Shown: positions 33,880-43,300, numbered from the stretch's first letter. The stretch is 64,000 nt of DNA from Sulfuricurvum sp. (GCF_023229695.1 NZ_JALNYS010000015.1:23087-87086); one strand, 5' to 3'. Translations and numbers: made by a program. Notes: generated by a model not told the origin, from the sequence alone.

Positions 33880-33976
33880 AGATTCCCGATCAGGTCGGGA
33901 ATGACGGGATTTTTTACAGAAGAAAAGAAAAGAGAGAAGAATAAAAGATAAAAGGGGACAGGCTACTTTTACGTTG
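33880..33976. repeat. Palindromic repeat and GGGGACAGGCTAC motif
   Basis: ATTCCCGATCAGGTCGGGAAT (a near-perfect hairpin, beginning at 33886) followed by GACGGGATTTTTT is terminator-like for the HEPN gene. At about 33953-33970 is AAAGGGGACAGGCTACTTTT, a string I associate with repeats near REP-type (Y1) transposase genes; no such gene is in the window. The stretch 33850-34056 has no gene. Confidence 0.45.
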
Positions 33977-34056
33977 GAAGCTAAAAGATACCTTGCCTGA
34001 TTATTCCGTGAATGACGAGTGTGATATAATTATCTAAATTGAAGTGAGGAGATTAT

Positions 34057-34326
34057 ATGCCAACCATCAGTATGTTTTACGGCATTGTTGTGATGATGTT
34101 TTTCAGAGACAATCAACAGCATAATCTCCCGCATATTCATGTCCGTTATCAAGATGATAAAGCAGTGATCGGTATACCCGATGCAGAACTAATCGATGGT
34201 ACGCTACCGAAAAAACAGCTCAGAATGGTTCAAGCTTGGATCGAGATACACAGAGATGAGCTAATGGCGGATTGGGACTTGGCGATTGTCGGTGAACAAA
34301 TTTATAAAATTGACCCATTGAAATAA
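34057..34326 (+). CDS. DUF4160 domain protein
   Basis: An 89-residue protein with the DUF4160 pattern: MFYGIVVMMFFRDNQQHNLP followed by HIHVRYQDDKAVIGIPDAEL and a helical QLRMVQAWIEIHRDELMADW. The gene is followed 9 bases later by DUF2442, a pair found together in many genomes and often suspected to be toxin-antitoxin-like, though activity is not established. A TATAAT lies at 34025-34030 and GTGAGGAG before the start. Confidence 0.8.
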   Translation: MPTISMFYGIVVMMFFRDNQQHNLPHIHVRYQDDKAVIGIPDAELIDGTLPKKQLRMVQAWIEIHRDELMADWDLAIVGEQIYKIDPLK

Positions 34327-34335
34327 GGGGATAAA

Positions 34336-34584
34336 ATGCTTTTAGATGTTGTAAATTTTGTTTTTTTGGATGAATATAAAATACTCTTAACCTTTGAAAA
34401 TGGTGAAAAAAGAGAGTTTGATTGTGCGACACTGATCGATCAAAAACCGTTTCATGTGTTTGAAGACAAAAACTATTTTAAAAGAGCAAAAATAGAATAT
34501 GGTACATTGGTATGGCCTAATGAAATCGATATTGCCCCCGAAACACTTTATGTTTGTTCGACCCCATATGAGAAGGTTAGTTGA
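34336..34584 (+). CDS. DUF2442 domain protein
   Basis: An 82-residue protein (start MLLDVVNFVFLDEYKILLTF) with the DUF2442 pattern of strands and the conserved VWPNEIDIAPETLY end. It is the usual partner of DUF4160. Function unknown. The following 200 bases (34585-34783) hold no gene; they contain GC-rich noncoding sequence and a TATAAT at 34750-34755 for the next module. Confidence 0.8.
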   Translation: MLLDVVNFVFLDEYKILLTFENGEKREFDCATLIDQKPFHVFEDKNYFKRAKIEYGTLVWPNEIDIAPETLYVCSTPYEKVS

Positions 34585-34783
34585 GTTTTAATTAAATTTG
34601 GTCTCTCTATTTTTACATTCCGCGAAAATCATTTCCATCCAATAGTTTTGCTCTCATACCACACCTAGAGCAAGGTCGCTCGCCGTAGGGTGAAGCGTAC
34701 CGCCAGCGTTCTGGGGTGAGGGCAAAGAAAAGGATATCTAGTTTTTGTGTATAATATTCCGTAAGATTATACGGGAGATTACG

Positions 34784-35089
34784 ATGGTGGCTTATAAATC
34801 CAACGAAATGATGAGTTCGACCGATGTCGCGAAAAACTTCGGAGCCGTCCTCTCCAAACTCGCAAACCACGAAGTGGATAAAATCTGCGTACTGCGTAAC
34901 AACAAACCCGAAGCGGTAGTCCTCAGCGCACTCGAATATGAGCAACTCCGCGATTATCGCTATTGGAACACGATGAGCGAAAAAGAGTATCTTCAAAAAT
35001 CGAATGAGAGTATCGACAGTTCACGGAACTACTCTATCGAAGAGGTGGATGCTTATCTCGAACGGATCATCGACTCGTATGAACGTTAG
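34784..35089 (+). CDS. Phd/YefM family antitoxin
   Basis: A 101-residue protein with the Phd/YefM fold: MMSSTDVAKNFGAVLSKLAN (DNA-binding part), ICVLRNNKPEAVVLSALEYE (core strands and helix), then a flexible C-terminus that would cover the toxin. The ATG at 34784 is favoured by a GGGAGA ribosome site; an upstream frame extension is noncoding. Overlaps the toxin by 11 bases. Confidence 0.85.
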   Translation: MVAYKSNEMMSSTDVAKNFGAVLSKLANHEVDKICVLRNNKPEAVVLSALEYEQLRDYRYWNTMSEKEYLQKSNESIDSSRNYSIEEVDAYLERIIDSYER

Positions 35090-35369
35090 AATTCTTCCCT
35101 CTTTTATCGCCAAACTTCAGTTTGTTTTGGAAAAGATTGCCGAGGATAAAAAAAGTGCGGCGCATATGTTTCGTCGTGAGGTTTTGCGCGAGTGTTACAG
35201 CCTCAGCGATTTTTCCTATCGATGTCGTCGCTCGATCCATTATAACGATGACACTATACGCGATCTGATTTTTAAAGGGTGGAGTGTGATTTATAAGATC
35301 ACGGATGACGAGATAAAAGTGTTCGCACTGACAAAATATGAAGATTACAAAGACGAGAACGACCAATGA
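35079..35369 (+). CDS. ParE/RelE family toxin
   Basis: A 96-residue protein: helix pair MNVRILPSFIAKLQFVLEKI and C-terminal strands RDLIFKGWSVIYKITDDEIK, the RelE/ParE pattern. The ATG overlaps the end of the Phd-like antitoxin gene by 11 bases, as expected for a coupled module. Target unknown. Confidence 0.82.
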   Translation: MNVRILPSFIAKLQFVLEKIAEDKKSAAHMFRREVLRECYSLSDFSYRCRRSIHYNDDTIRDLIFKGWSVIYKITDDEIKVFALTKYEDYKDENDQ

Positions 35370-35512
35370 CCCAAAAAACCTCGTTTTCCCGGTAATTCGT
35401 ACGCAGCGTCCAAAGATACCGGAAAACGGATGATCTGGCAGAATCTATAAAATATATCATTTTTTATCATTTTATGTTATAGTAGAGTGATGGTATACAA
35501 AAAGGGGTCATC

Positions 35513-35932
35513 ATGAAACGTTATTTCCTATCAGCGGTAATTGCCGCTGCCACTTTGACTACTTCGGCATTTGCTGCCGACGTCGGTGTTTCGGTTAGCA
35601 TCGGCCAGCCCGGCTTCTATGGACAAATTAACATCGGAGACTTCCCGCAACCAGCGGTGATTTACCGCCAACCGATAATTATTAATCGGGGGGTATCAAT
35701 GAATCGCCCGCCGGTCTATCTGCGCGTTCCGCCGGGGCACGCCAAAAATTGGAAGAAACACTGTCGCGAATACCATGCCTGCGGCGAGCGGGTCTTATTT
35801 GTGCATGATGACTGGTACGAACGAGAATATGTTCCGCGTTATCAAGAACAACACCGTGATCGCGGGTATGACCACCAAGATAGAGGCAGGGGGGATGATC
35901 ATGGGAACAGAGGTCACGGCAATAACCATTAA
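35513..35932 (+). CDS. Exported His/Arg/Asp-rich protein
   Basis: A 139-residue protein with a classical signal peptide (MKRYFLSAVIAAATLTTSAFAAD, cleavage AFA-AD), a middle with RPPVYLRVPPGHAKNWKKHC, and a low-complexity C-terminus rich in His, Arg, Asp and Gly (DRGYDHQDRGRGDDHGNRGH). Related periplasmic proteins of unknown role occur in many proteobacteria. The tail could bind metal or RNA; this is inference. A TATAGT hexamer precedes the gene. Confidence 0.6.
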   Translation: MKRYFLSAVIAAATLTTSAFAADVGVSVSIGQPGFYGQINIGDFPQPAVIYRQPIIINRGVSMNRPPVYLRVPPGHAKNWKKHCREYHACGERVLFVHDDWYEREYVPRYQEQHRDRGYDHQDRGRGDDHGNRGHGNNH

Positions 35933-36071
35933 AGGATGAAAGAGGGGTGATCTTTCTACGCAAAACACTGGCTGTCAAAACGCAGAGTACGACAGCAAAA
36001 AGCGGAATTAACAGGAGTAAAGAGATATAATAGAGTAAAAGTAAAGAGATCGGAAAAGAAGGGGGGCTGAA

Positions 36072-39000
36072 TTGAAAACAATTCTGGGACGTACATTTTG
36101 TGTACAAAAGATGTTTCTTTTTTTCTTTTTGGTTTCTGCCTCTGTCTGGGGGGGAGAGGGGAGTTCCGATACGGTTTCTCCCTCTGTTTCTGCCAAACCC
36201 GTTGTGATCGGAGTCCTCTCGTTTCGCCCGAAACCCCAGACTCTGGTACAGTGGAAACCGCTTGAAACGGTATTGAAACAGGCGATACCGGAGCATGATT
36301 TCATCGTTGAGCCGCTCACTTTCTCCGAACTCAATAAGGCGGTTTCAGAGCGCCGGATCGATTTTGTCCTGACCAATCCCGTCAATTACATTCTGCTGCA
36401 AAAACGGGCCGGTCTCTCCTTGCCGCTCACTACGTTGGCGGTGAATGAGAGCGGTCGCACCTCCACCGTTTTCGGCGGTGTTATTTTTACCCGTGCGGAT
36501 CACAGGAACATCAAGGGGTTGGAAGATCTTAAGGGTAAAACGATTGCTGCCACCGATACGGAATCGATGGGCGGTTATCAAATGCAGATGTATGAGCTTC
36601 ATCAAGCCGGTATCCGTTTGGAGAATAAGAGCAGATTTATAATGACCGGTATGCCGCACGATAACGTCGTCAAAGCGGTCCTCTCCGGAACCGCCGATGT
36701 TGGTTTTGTCCGGAGCGGAGTTTTGGAACATATGGTACGTGAGGGGGATCTAAAGCCTGAAGAGTATACGATTATCCATCGTCAGTCTCATCCGGAATTT
36801 CCGGTGGATGTTTCGACACGGCTCTACCCCGAGTGGCCGTTAGCGGCGTTGCCGGGTATCGATGAAGCGCTTGCTCGTCATGTTACTGCGGCACTTTTCA
36901 AGCTGAACAGCCATTCTCCATATGCGCGGGCCATGCAGATCGACGGATTTACCCTTCACGCCGATTATACACCGGTTGAAAATATGCTCAGAGAGCTGCA
37001 TCTCCCCCCTTTTGACAGGGAAGGGCGACTGACGCTCAAAGAGGTCTGGAACGGTTACCGTTGGCAAATCACGGCCATGTTGTTGATGCTTGTGTTTCTC
37101 GGGCTTCTTGTTCTGATACGGTTGTTGAAAACACACCGTAAATTAAAAGAGAGCGAAGCCCATTTAAGAGCGATTGTCGAGAACGAACCCGAATGTATCA
37201 AGATTGTAGACGAAGCGGGGTATGTACTGCACATGAATCCGGCAGGGTTGGCGATGCTGGAAGCCGACGAGTTGGAACAAGTCGCCGGATACCCGATCCT
37301 TGATCGAATCGCTCCGGAATATCATGAAGCTTATCTCGCACTGCACAAGCGGGTTCTTGCCGGCGAATCGATGCATATGCAATTCGAAGGGGTCGGTCTG
37401 CATGGGACGCGGCGTTGGTTTGAGAGTCATTCCGTACCGATGCAAGATCACGGCAAGAGGGTCCATCTGGCTGTTACACGTGATATCACCGAGCAAAAAG
37501 AGGCCGAAGACAAACTCCATTTGGCCGCCAATGTTTTTGTATATGCCCGAGAAGCGATCGTTATCACCGCGACCGATGGGACCATCATTGATGTCAATGA
37601 CGCTTTTAGCCGTATTACCGGTTACAGCCGGGACGAAGTGCTGGGGCTCAACCCCCGTTTTCTCAGCTCCGGTCGCCAAGATAAAAAGTTTTATGCCGAA
37701 ATGTGGAGTGATTTGATCGAACACAGCCATTGGTACGGTGAAATCTGGAATCGTCGTAAAAATGGCGAAGTCTATGCTGAGATGCTGACGATCAGTGCCG
37801 TGCGTGACGGACAGGGGATTATTCAGCAATATGTGGCACTCTTTTCTGATATAACCCAACTCAAAGAGAATGAAGATCACCTGAAATACATCGCCCATTA
37901 CGATGTTTTGACCGATCTTCCCAACCGCGTATTGCTGGCGGAACGGATGACTCAGGCGATGGCCCTGAGCAAACGGCACTCACAGCCGCTTGCGGTTGTC
38001 TTTTTGGATTTTGATAATTTTAAAGAGATCAACGACCATTACGGACACGCAATCGGAGATAAACTTTTAATCGCCCTCGCGGGCAATATGAGAGGGATAT
38101 TGCGTGAAGGGGATCTGCTTTCCCGATGGGGCGGGGATGAATTTGTTGCCGTTTTGATGGATCAGAGCGATATTAAAAACAGCGATACCCTTTTTGAGCA
38201 GCTGTTGGCCGCTACATCAGAACCGATCTATATCGATAGCTGCAAGCTTCAGATATCGGTTAGCCTCGGGGTTACTTTTTATCCGCAGGCCGAGGAGGTG
38301 GATGCGGATCAATTGTTGCGTCAGGCCGATCAGGCAATGTATCAGGCAAAATTGCTGGGGAAAAACCGTTATCATATCTTTGATACTGAACAAGACCGAA
38401 GCATACGGGGATACCATGAAGATATCGTCCGATTCCGTCAAGCCCTTGAGAACAATGAATTTATCCTCTATTATCAGCCGAAGGTGAACATGCGTACGGG
38501 TGCGGTGATCGGCGTCGAGGCGTTGATCCGGTGGCAGCATCCTGAAAAAGGGATTTTGCCTCCGGGACTCTTCCTCCCGATTATTGAGAACCACCGGCTG
38601 GCTATTGATCTGGGGGAATGGGTGATCAATGCGGCACTTGAACAAATTGAGCGCTGGCATCAGGAGGGGTTTGATATCCGGGTAAGTGTCAATATCAGTG
38701 CGAACCAATTGCAGGAGGGGAATTTTACCGAACGGTTGCATCAGATCGTGTTGGCCCATCCGAATGTAAACCACTCCAGCCTGGAGATCGAGATTCTGGA
38801 GACCAGCGCACTGGAAGATCTCACGCGAACCGCAAAAATTATTGAATCGTGCAGAGACATCGGTGTGAGTTTTGCTTTGGATGACTTCGGTACCGGATAC
38901 TCTTCATTGACCTATCTGAAACAGCTTCCCGTCTCTTTGATCAAAATCGATCAAAGTTTTGTCCGCGATATGCTGATTGATTCGAACGACCTGAATATTT

Positions 39001-39203
39001 TGGAAGGGGTGATCAGTCTGGCCAATGCTTTCCACCGACAGGTGATTGCGGAGGGGGTTGAAACACTCGAACACGGCAAGTTGTTATTGCAACTGGGATG
39101 CGAACTGGCACAAGGATATGCAATCGCCCGTCCCATGCCTGCCGAAGAGGTTCAAAACTGGACAAATTCGTGGAAATCGTTTCCGGAATGGAGAAGAGGG
39201 TGA
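36072..39203 (+). CDS. PhnD-PAS-PAS-GGDEF-EAL cyclic-di-GMP sensor
   Basis: A 1043-residue membrane sensor. After a signal-like segment (residues 10-28) comes a periplasmic PhnD/phosphonate-binding-like domain (about 42-310, with VVIGVLSFRPKP). Next are one transmembrane helix (about 332-352, ITAMLLMLVFLGLLVLIRLL), two PAS domains (about 362-480 and 487-605), a GGDEF domain (RWGGDEF, with the inhibitory RxxD site REGD five residues upstream) and an EAL domain (VEALIRW, ALDDFGTGYSS). Both catalytic sites look intact, so it may both make and degrade c-di-GMP in response to a periplasmic ligand. The start is TTG at 36072. Confidence 0.9.
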   Translation: MKTILGRTFCVQKMFLFFFLVSASVWGGEGSSDTVSPSVSAKPVVIGVLSFRPKPQTLVQWKPLETVLKQAIPEHDFIVEPLTFSELNKAVSERRIDFVLTNPVNYILLQKRAGLSLPLTTLAVNESGRTSTVFGGVIFTRADHRNIKGLEDLKGKTIAATDTESMGGYQMQMYELHQAGIRLENKSRFIMTGMPHDNVVKAVLSGTADVGFVRSGVLEHMVREGDLKPEEYTIIHRQSHPEFPVDVSTRLYPEWPLAALPGIDEALARHVTAALFKLNSHSPYARAMQIDGFTLHADYTPVENMLRELHLPPFDREGRLTLKEVWNGYRWQITAMLLMLVFLGLLVLIRLLKTHRKLKESEAHLRAIVENEPECIKIVDEAGYVLHMNPAGLAMLEADELEQVAGYPILDRIAPEYHEAYLALHKRVLAGESMHMQFEGVGLHGTRRWFESHSVPMQDHGKRVHLAVTRDITEQKEAEDKLHLAANVFVYAREAIVITATDGTIIDVNDAFSRITGYSRDEVLGLNPRFLSSGRQDKKFYAEMWSDLIEHSHWYGEIWNRRKNGEVYAEMLTISAVRDGQGIIQQYVALFSDITQLKENEDHLKYIAHYDVLTDLPNRVLLAERMTQAMALSKRHSQPLAVVFLDFDNFKEINDHYGHAIGDKLLIALAGNMRGILREGDLLSRWGGDEFVAVLMDQSDIKNSDTLFEQLLAATSEPIYIDSCKLQISVSLGVTFYPQAEEVDADQLLRQADQAMYQAKLLGKNRYHIFDTEQDRSIRGYHEDIVRFRQALENNEFILYYQPKVNMRTGAVIGVEALIRWQHPEKGILPPGLFLPIIENHRLAIDLGEWVINAALEQIERWHQEGFDIRVSVNISANQLQEGNFTERLHQIVLAHPNVNHSSLEIEILETSALEDLTRTAKIIESCRDIGVSFALDDFGTGYSSLTYLKQLPVSLIKIDQSFVRDMLIDSNDLNILEGVISLANAFHRQVIAEGVETLEHGKLLLQLGCELAQGYAIARPMPAEEVQNWTNSWKSFPEWRRG

Positions 39204-39204
39204 A

Positions 39205-39324
39205 GGTGTGTTTCGTATCGTCTATGAAGTGATCGAAGCGGAGATTTTGATCCATAATATAGCGATCAAAGAGCGGGACGATATAAGCGTCCCTAAAACG
39301 GTGTTGAAGCGCCTTGAAGAATAA
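39205..39324 (+). pseudogene. C-terminal fragment of RelE/ParE-like toxin
   Basis: The frame from 39205 reads GVFRIVYEVIEAEILIHNIA and KERDDISVPKTVLKRLEE, which fits the last strands of a RelE/ParE toxin (YRIVYEI ... I.IGHRRD). No proper start or N-terminal half exists; upstream the same frame overlaps the end of the sensor gene. Taken as a remnant of a lost toxin-antitoxin module. Confidence 0.45.
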
Positions 39325-39341
39325 AATAAATAAATGTAAGA

Positions 39342-41363
39342 ATGAATGCAATGACCCAAACCCAATACCAGAACGCCGTAAAACAACTCCAAAAACACTC
39401 CTACCACTACTACGTCCTCGACGATCCGATCACAACGGACGAGGAGTACGACATCCTCTATCACAAGGTGGTAGCGTATGAGCATGAACATCCCACGCAG
39501 ATCATTCCCGATTCTCCGACACAGCGGGTAGGGGATGTCCCTCAGGATAAGTTTGACAAGGCACAGCATCTAAGCCGTATGTGGAGCCTCGAAGACCTCT
39601 TTAACCGTGACGAGTTGGAGACGTGGGTCAACCGTATCACCAAAAGCTACGGCACTGTACGGTTTTACTGCGAGCCGAAATTTGACGGGGCGAGTTTGAA
39701 CCTGATCTATGACAACGGTGCGCTGGTTCAGGCGATCACGCGCGGGGACGGTGCCCTTGGGGAAGACGTGACCCAAAACGCCAAAACGATTCAGAGTATC
39801 CCGCTAACGATTGAGTATCAAGGGCGGATCGAGATACGGGGGGAAGTGGTCATTTTCAAAGAAGATTTTGAGAAGATCAACGAAGAGCGGCTGAAAAACG
39901 GCGAATCGCAGTTTGCCAATCCGCGCAACGCCGCAGCGGGGAGCCTCCGTCAGCTTGATACCCGTATCACCGCATCACGCCGCCTCGTTTTTATGCCTTA
40001 TGGGATCGGCTCCAACACACTGGAGCTTAAAAACCTCTCGGAGCGGATGGAGTGGGTCTATGCACTGGGATTTCGAAATCCCCATATGACCCATTTGTGC
40101 GAAACGAGTGAGCAGATCGAGACCTTTTACCATGAGATGCGCGTTGAGCGGGATAATTTTGCGATGCTTCTGGATGGGATGGTGATCAAGGTCGATTCCG
40201 TAGCGGTGCAAGATGAGCTGGGTTACACGGTGAAAAATCCCCGCTGGGCGGCGGCGTATAAATTTCCCGCGATTGAGAAACTGACCGTCTTGCGCGAGGT
40301 GATCATGCAGGTGGGGCGCAGCGGTGTCGTTACCCCTGTTGCCATCGTCGAGCCGGTCGATATCGAGGGGGTGACGGTGGAGCGCTCGACGCTTCATAAT
40401 TTCGATGAGATTGAGCGTAAAGATATCCGCCTCGGGGACAAGGTGATAATCTTGCGCAGCGGCGACGTCATCCCCAAGATCGTCAAGGTGATCGCTGCGG
40501 AGCGAAACGGAAGCGAGAGGGTGATAAAGCGCCCCAGGGATTGTCCGGTGTGCGGGTCCGAACTCCTCGATGAGGGGGCATTGATCAAATGCCAGAATCT
40601 GGATTGCGAAGCACGGATCGTCAACTCGATCATCTATTTCGCCTCCAAAGCGTGCCTCAACATCGACGGGTTGGGGGACAAGATCGTTGAAGCGCTGCAC
40701 AAGGCAGGACGGGTCAAAGAGCTGAGTGATCTGTTTGATCTGACGATGGAACAGCTTTTGTCCTTAGAGGGGTTCAAAGAGAAAAAGAGCCGTAATCTCC
40801 TCGATGCGATCACGGCGGCAAAGGGGTGCGATTGCTGGCGGTTCATCAATGCGCTGGGGATCGAGCACATCGGCGAGGTGGCGTCGAAGAGTCTGTGCGG
40901 TGCGTTCGGAACCGCATTCGATACGGCAAGCCGTGAGGAGATCCTCGCACTGGAAGGGTTCGGAAGCGAGATGGTCGAATCGGTTCTGGAATTTGTCCGG
41001 GTTAACGGCGAAAAAATCGAAAGACTTCGATCCATCCTCACCCCTGTCGCCCCGCTCAAGATCGAAGCGGCAGAGAACCCGTTCAAAGGCAAAAGCGTTG
41101 TCATCACCGGGACGATGAGCGTTCCGCGTGATCGGATCAAAGCGATGCTTGAAGAGCTGGGGGCGAAAATCGTCTCGTCGGTCTCCAAAAAAACCGATTT
41201 TGTCGTCTACGGCGAAGATGCGGGGAGCAAATACGACAAAGCGGTGGAGCTAGGGGTGGCTTTGCTCACCGAAAGCGAATTTAAAAACTTATCTTCTCTT
41301 GCCGATGGCGCTCCGTCGGCGCAGGGGGAGAGTGTAAAAGCGAAAAATACCCTTTTTGACTAG
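39342..41363 (+). CDS. ligA: NAD-dependent DNA ligase
   Basis: LigA seals nicks in replication using NAD+. The 673 residues show the adenylation lysine motif CEPKFDGASLNLIYDNG, the OB fold region, the zinc finger CPVCGSELL with CQNLDCEA, helix-hairpin-helix repeats and a C-terminal BRCT domain (FKGKSVVITGTMSVPR). Starts at 39342 and 39351 are both possible. The last 75 bases overlap the end of the convergent NADH dehydrogenase gene. Confidence 0.96.
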   Translation: MNAMTQTQYQNAVKQLQKHSYHYYVLDDPITTDEEYDILYHKVVAYEHEHPTQIIPDSPTQRVGDVPQDKFDKAQHLSRMWSLEDLFNRDELETWVNRITKSYGTVRFYCEPKFDGASLNLIYDNGALVQAITRGDGALGEDVTQNAKTIQSIPLTIEYQGRIEIRGEVVIFKEDFEKINEERLKNGESQFANPRNAAAGSLRQLDTRITASRRLVFMPYGIGSNTLELKNLSERMEWVYALGFRNPHMTHLCETSEQIETFYHEMRVERDNFAMLLDGMVIKVDSVAVQDELGYTVKNPRWAAAYKFPAIEKLTVLREVIMQVGRSGVVTPVAIVEPVDIEGVTVERSTLHNFDEIERKDIRLGDKVIILRSGDVIPKIVKVIAAERNGSERVIKRPRDCPVCGSELLDEGALIKCQNLDCEARIVNSIIYFASKACLNIDGLGDKIVEALHKAGRVKELSDLFDLTMEQLLSLEGFKEKKSRNLLDAITAAKGCDCWRFINALGIEHIGEVASKSLCGAFGTAFDTASREEILALEGFGSEMVESVLEFVRVNGEKIERLRSILTPVAPLKIEAAENPFKGKSVVITGTMSVPRDRIKAMLEELGAKIVSSVSKKTDFVVYGEDAGSKYDKAVELGVALLTESEFKNLSSLADGAPSAQGESVKAKNTLFD

Positions 41364-42482
41364 ATAGGCCAGATACCCCTTTACCTTGATCCCTCCGGGG
41401 AGAATCCCCGTACCGTATTCGCCCCCCAGTGCGATCATGATCCCCATATTTTTGAACCGAAACGGCAGTTTCCCTTTCCCCTCCATCGAACGGAGAATGT
41501 TTCGGGAAACATGTTCGCCTCCCCGCTCCGCCAGCTGGGCGGTAGGGGGGAACATTCGGCCGTTTTCATCGAGTACCTGAGCGATATCGCCGATGGCGTA
41601 AATGTTGTCATGTCCTGTAACGGCGAGGGTTTCATCGACGATGAGGTGCCCTTTGGGATTGGTTGGAAATCCTAGATGGTGGGTCAGGGTCGATGCGGCG
41701 ATTCCTCCGGTGAAGATCATGAACTCAAAGGGGAGAGTTTGTCCGTTGTCGAGGAGGATTTCATGGGCGCGCACTTCGCTGATCCGGTTGTTGTGCCAGA
41801 CGTGTACCCCCAGCTTTACGAGCCGCTCATACGAACTTCGGATCAAAAATGGATCGAGTCCGAAGAGGATCGTCTCATACGCGTCGATCAGATAGACATC
41901 GACCCCTCGGCAGCCGAAATTGCCGTTGGCGTAAAAGTGGTTCGCATAGGCCGCCATCTCAGCCGCGATTTCGACGCCGGAGAGTCCGGCTCCCCCGATC
42001 ACGATGTTGAACGGCTGGACATCGCATCCCTGACTTTGGGCCTGGATACGATTGAACAGAGCCCTCTCGAACTGCTGTTTGAAATCGAGGGCGGAGGGGA
42101 TGTTTTTGACCCCGTGGGTGTGTTCGCGCAGACCGGGGATGAAATCGGGGAAAAAGGTGCGGCTTCCGGTGGCGATGATCAGATGATCGAATTTTATGCG
42201 CTGTGAAGAGGTCTGAACCTGCTGCTGTTGCGAATCGATGGAGATCACCTCTTCGCAGACGAACCGGACTGAGGGGAAACTTTTTGTCAGGGAGGGGAGG
42301 TCGATCATAACCTGGGACATGTCGACTTTGTTGGCGATAAAATCGTACACTTCCGTTTGCATGTAATGATAGGTGTTCTGGTCGATCAGTGTCAGAGTAA
42401 GAGCGTGATGTTGGCTCAAATGTTCAATGGCACGGAGTCCGCCGTATCCTCCGCCGATAATCACAACATGGAGTGATTTCAC
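41289..42482 (-). CDS. ndh: Type II NADH dehydrogenase-like FAD oxidoreductase
   Basis: A 397-residue flavoprotein with two Rossmann motifs (VVIIGGGYGGLRAIEHL and IVIGGAGLSGVEIAAEM), the ATGSRTFFP segment and the FAD-binding YAIGDIAQV. It fits NDH-2, passing electrons from NADH to quinone at the inner face of the membrane without proton pumping; sulfide:quinone reductase lacks support since its cysteines are absent. The GTG at 42482 is preferred because TTGGAGG lies six bases before it; an ATG at 42506 would place that site inside the gene. Confidence 0.82.
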   Translation of the reverse strand: MKSLHVVIIGGGYGGLRAIEHLSQHHALTLTLIDQNTYHYMQTEVYDFIANKVDMSQVMIDLPSLTKSFPSVRFVCEEVISIDSQQQQVQTSSQRIKFDHLIIATGSRTFFPDFIPGLREHTHGVKNIPSALDFKQQFERALFNRIQAQSQGCDVQPFNIVIGGAGLSGVEIAAEMAAYANHFYANGNFGCRGVDVYLIDAYETILFGLDPFLIRSSYERLVKLGVHVWHNNRISEVRAHEILLDNGQTLPFEFMIFTGGIAASTLTHHLGFPTNPKGHLIVDETLAVTGHDNIYAIGDIAQVLDENGRMFPPTAQLAERGGEHVSRNILRSMEGKGKLPFRFKNMGIMIALGGEYGTGILPGGIKVKGYLAYLVKKGIFRFYTLPLRRRSAIGKRR

Positions 42483-42589
42483 GATGACCTCCAAATTTTT
42501 GTGCAATAGTAGCGGATTTTACCCCCCTTCTCAACTCCTATCAGGCTCAAATGGCTATAATTGCACGATATGCAACCAAAAGGGGAGTA

Positions 42590-43300
42590 ATGAGACTCGA
42601 TAGCTATCTGGTAGAACATGAATTTGTAGAGAGCCGGAACAAAGCGCAGCAGCTTATCAAAGATCATGCCGTCAGTGTGAATGGAAAAATTATCGATAAA
42701 GTCTCTTTTGACGTCAGTGAGACGATGAGCGTCGAGATTGCCGATACCGAGCTCTACGTCAGCCGTGCCGCGATCAAACTCAAAGGGTTTCTCCCGTTTC
42801 TTGAATGGGAGATTAAAGATTTGAATGCTTTGGACATCGGATCGAGTACGGGGGGATTTACACAGGTATTGCTGGAGGAGGGGGTTGCGCATGTGACCTG
42901 CGTCGATGTCGGGAGTGATCAGCTTCACCCGAGTCTGCGGAGCGATGCGCGAGTCAGCGTCCGGGAAAATACCGATATACGCGAATTTATTGCAGACCAA
43001 CCGTTTCATATCGTTACGTGCGATGTTGCCTTTATTCCGCTGGAACTGATATTGGAATCGATCAACCGTTTGAGCTCCAACTACATTATCCTCCTTTTTA
43101 AACCGCAGTTTCAAGTGGGGCGTGAGGTTAAACGGGATAAAAACGGTGTTGTGAAAGATGACAAAGCGATCCTGAAAGCGATGATCAAATTTGAAGACAC
43201 CTGTGCCTTGCTGGGATGGAACTTGATCGCAAAAGAGGTAGCCCATATAGCAGGAAAAGAGGGAAATCAGGAGACGTGTTATGGTTTCATCAAACGTTGA
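42590..43300 (+). CDS. tlyA: TlyA family rRNA 2'-O-methyltransferase
   Basis: A 236-residue protein with an N-terminal S4 RNA-binding domain (MRLDSYLVEHEFVESRNKAQ) and an FtsJ/RrmJ-type methyltransferase domain (LDIGSSTGGFTQVLLEEG SAM site, with K-D-K-E type residues including LLFKPQFQVGRE). The family methylates ribosomal RNA, and members in relatives influence capreomycin sensitivity. The ATG at 42590 has GGGGAG upstream. It overlaps ribF by 20 bases. Confidence 0.92.
   Translation: MRLDSYLVEHEFVESRNKAQQLIKDHAVSVNGKIIDKVSFDVSETMSVEIADTELYVSRAAIKLKGFLPFLEWEIKDLNALDIGSSTGGFTQVLLEEGVAHVTCVDVGSDQLHPSLRSDARVSVRENTDIREFIADQPFHIVTCDVAFIPLELILESINRLSSNYIILLFKPQFQVGREVKRDKNGVVKDDKAILKAMIKFEDTCALLGWNLIAKEVAHIAGKEGNQETCYGFIKR

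Noticed and set aside
34640..34740. GC-rich stretch before the Phd antitoxin looked like an RNA gene
   Set aside because: No tRNA-like arms or consistent fold could be drawn by eye; left as noncoding.
34613..34996. Minus-strand frame opposite the Phd antitoxin
   Set aside because: Overlaps a standard antitoxin-toxin module with promoter; no independent evidence.
36072..36160. Later ATG start for the PhnD-GGDEF-EAL sensor
   Set aside because: The next ATG (MFLFFFL) would still keep the signal segment, but the TTG start has GGGGGCTGA upstream; evidence is too weak to prefer the shorter form.
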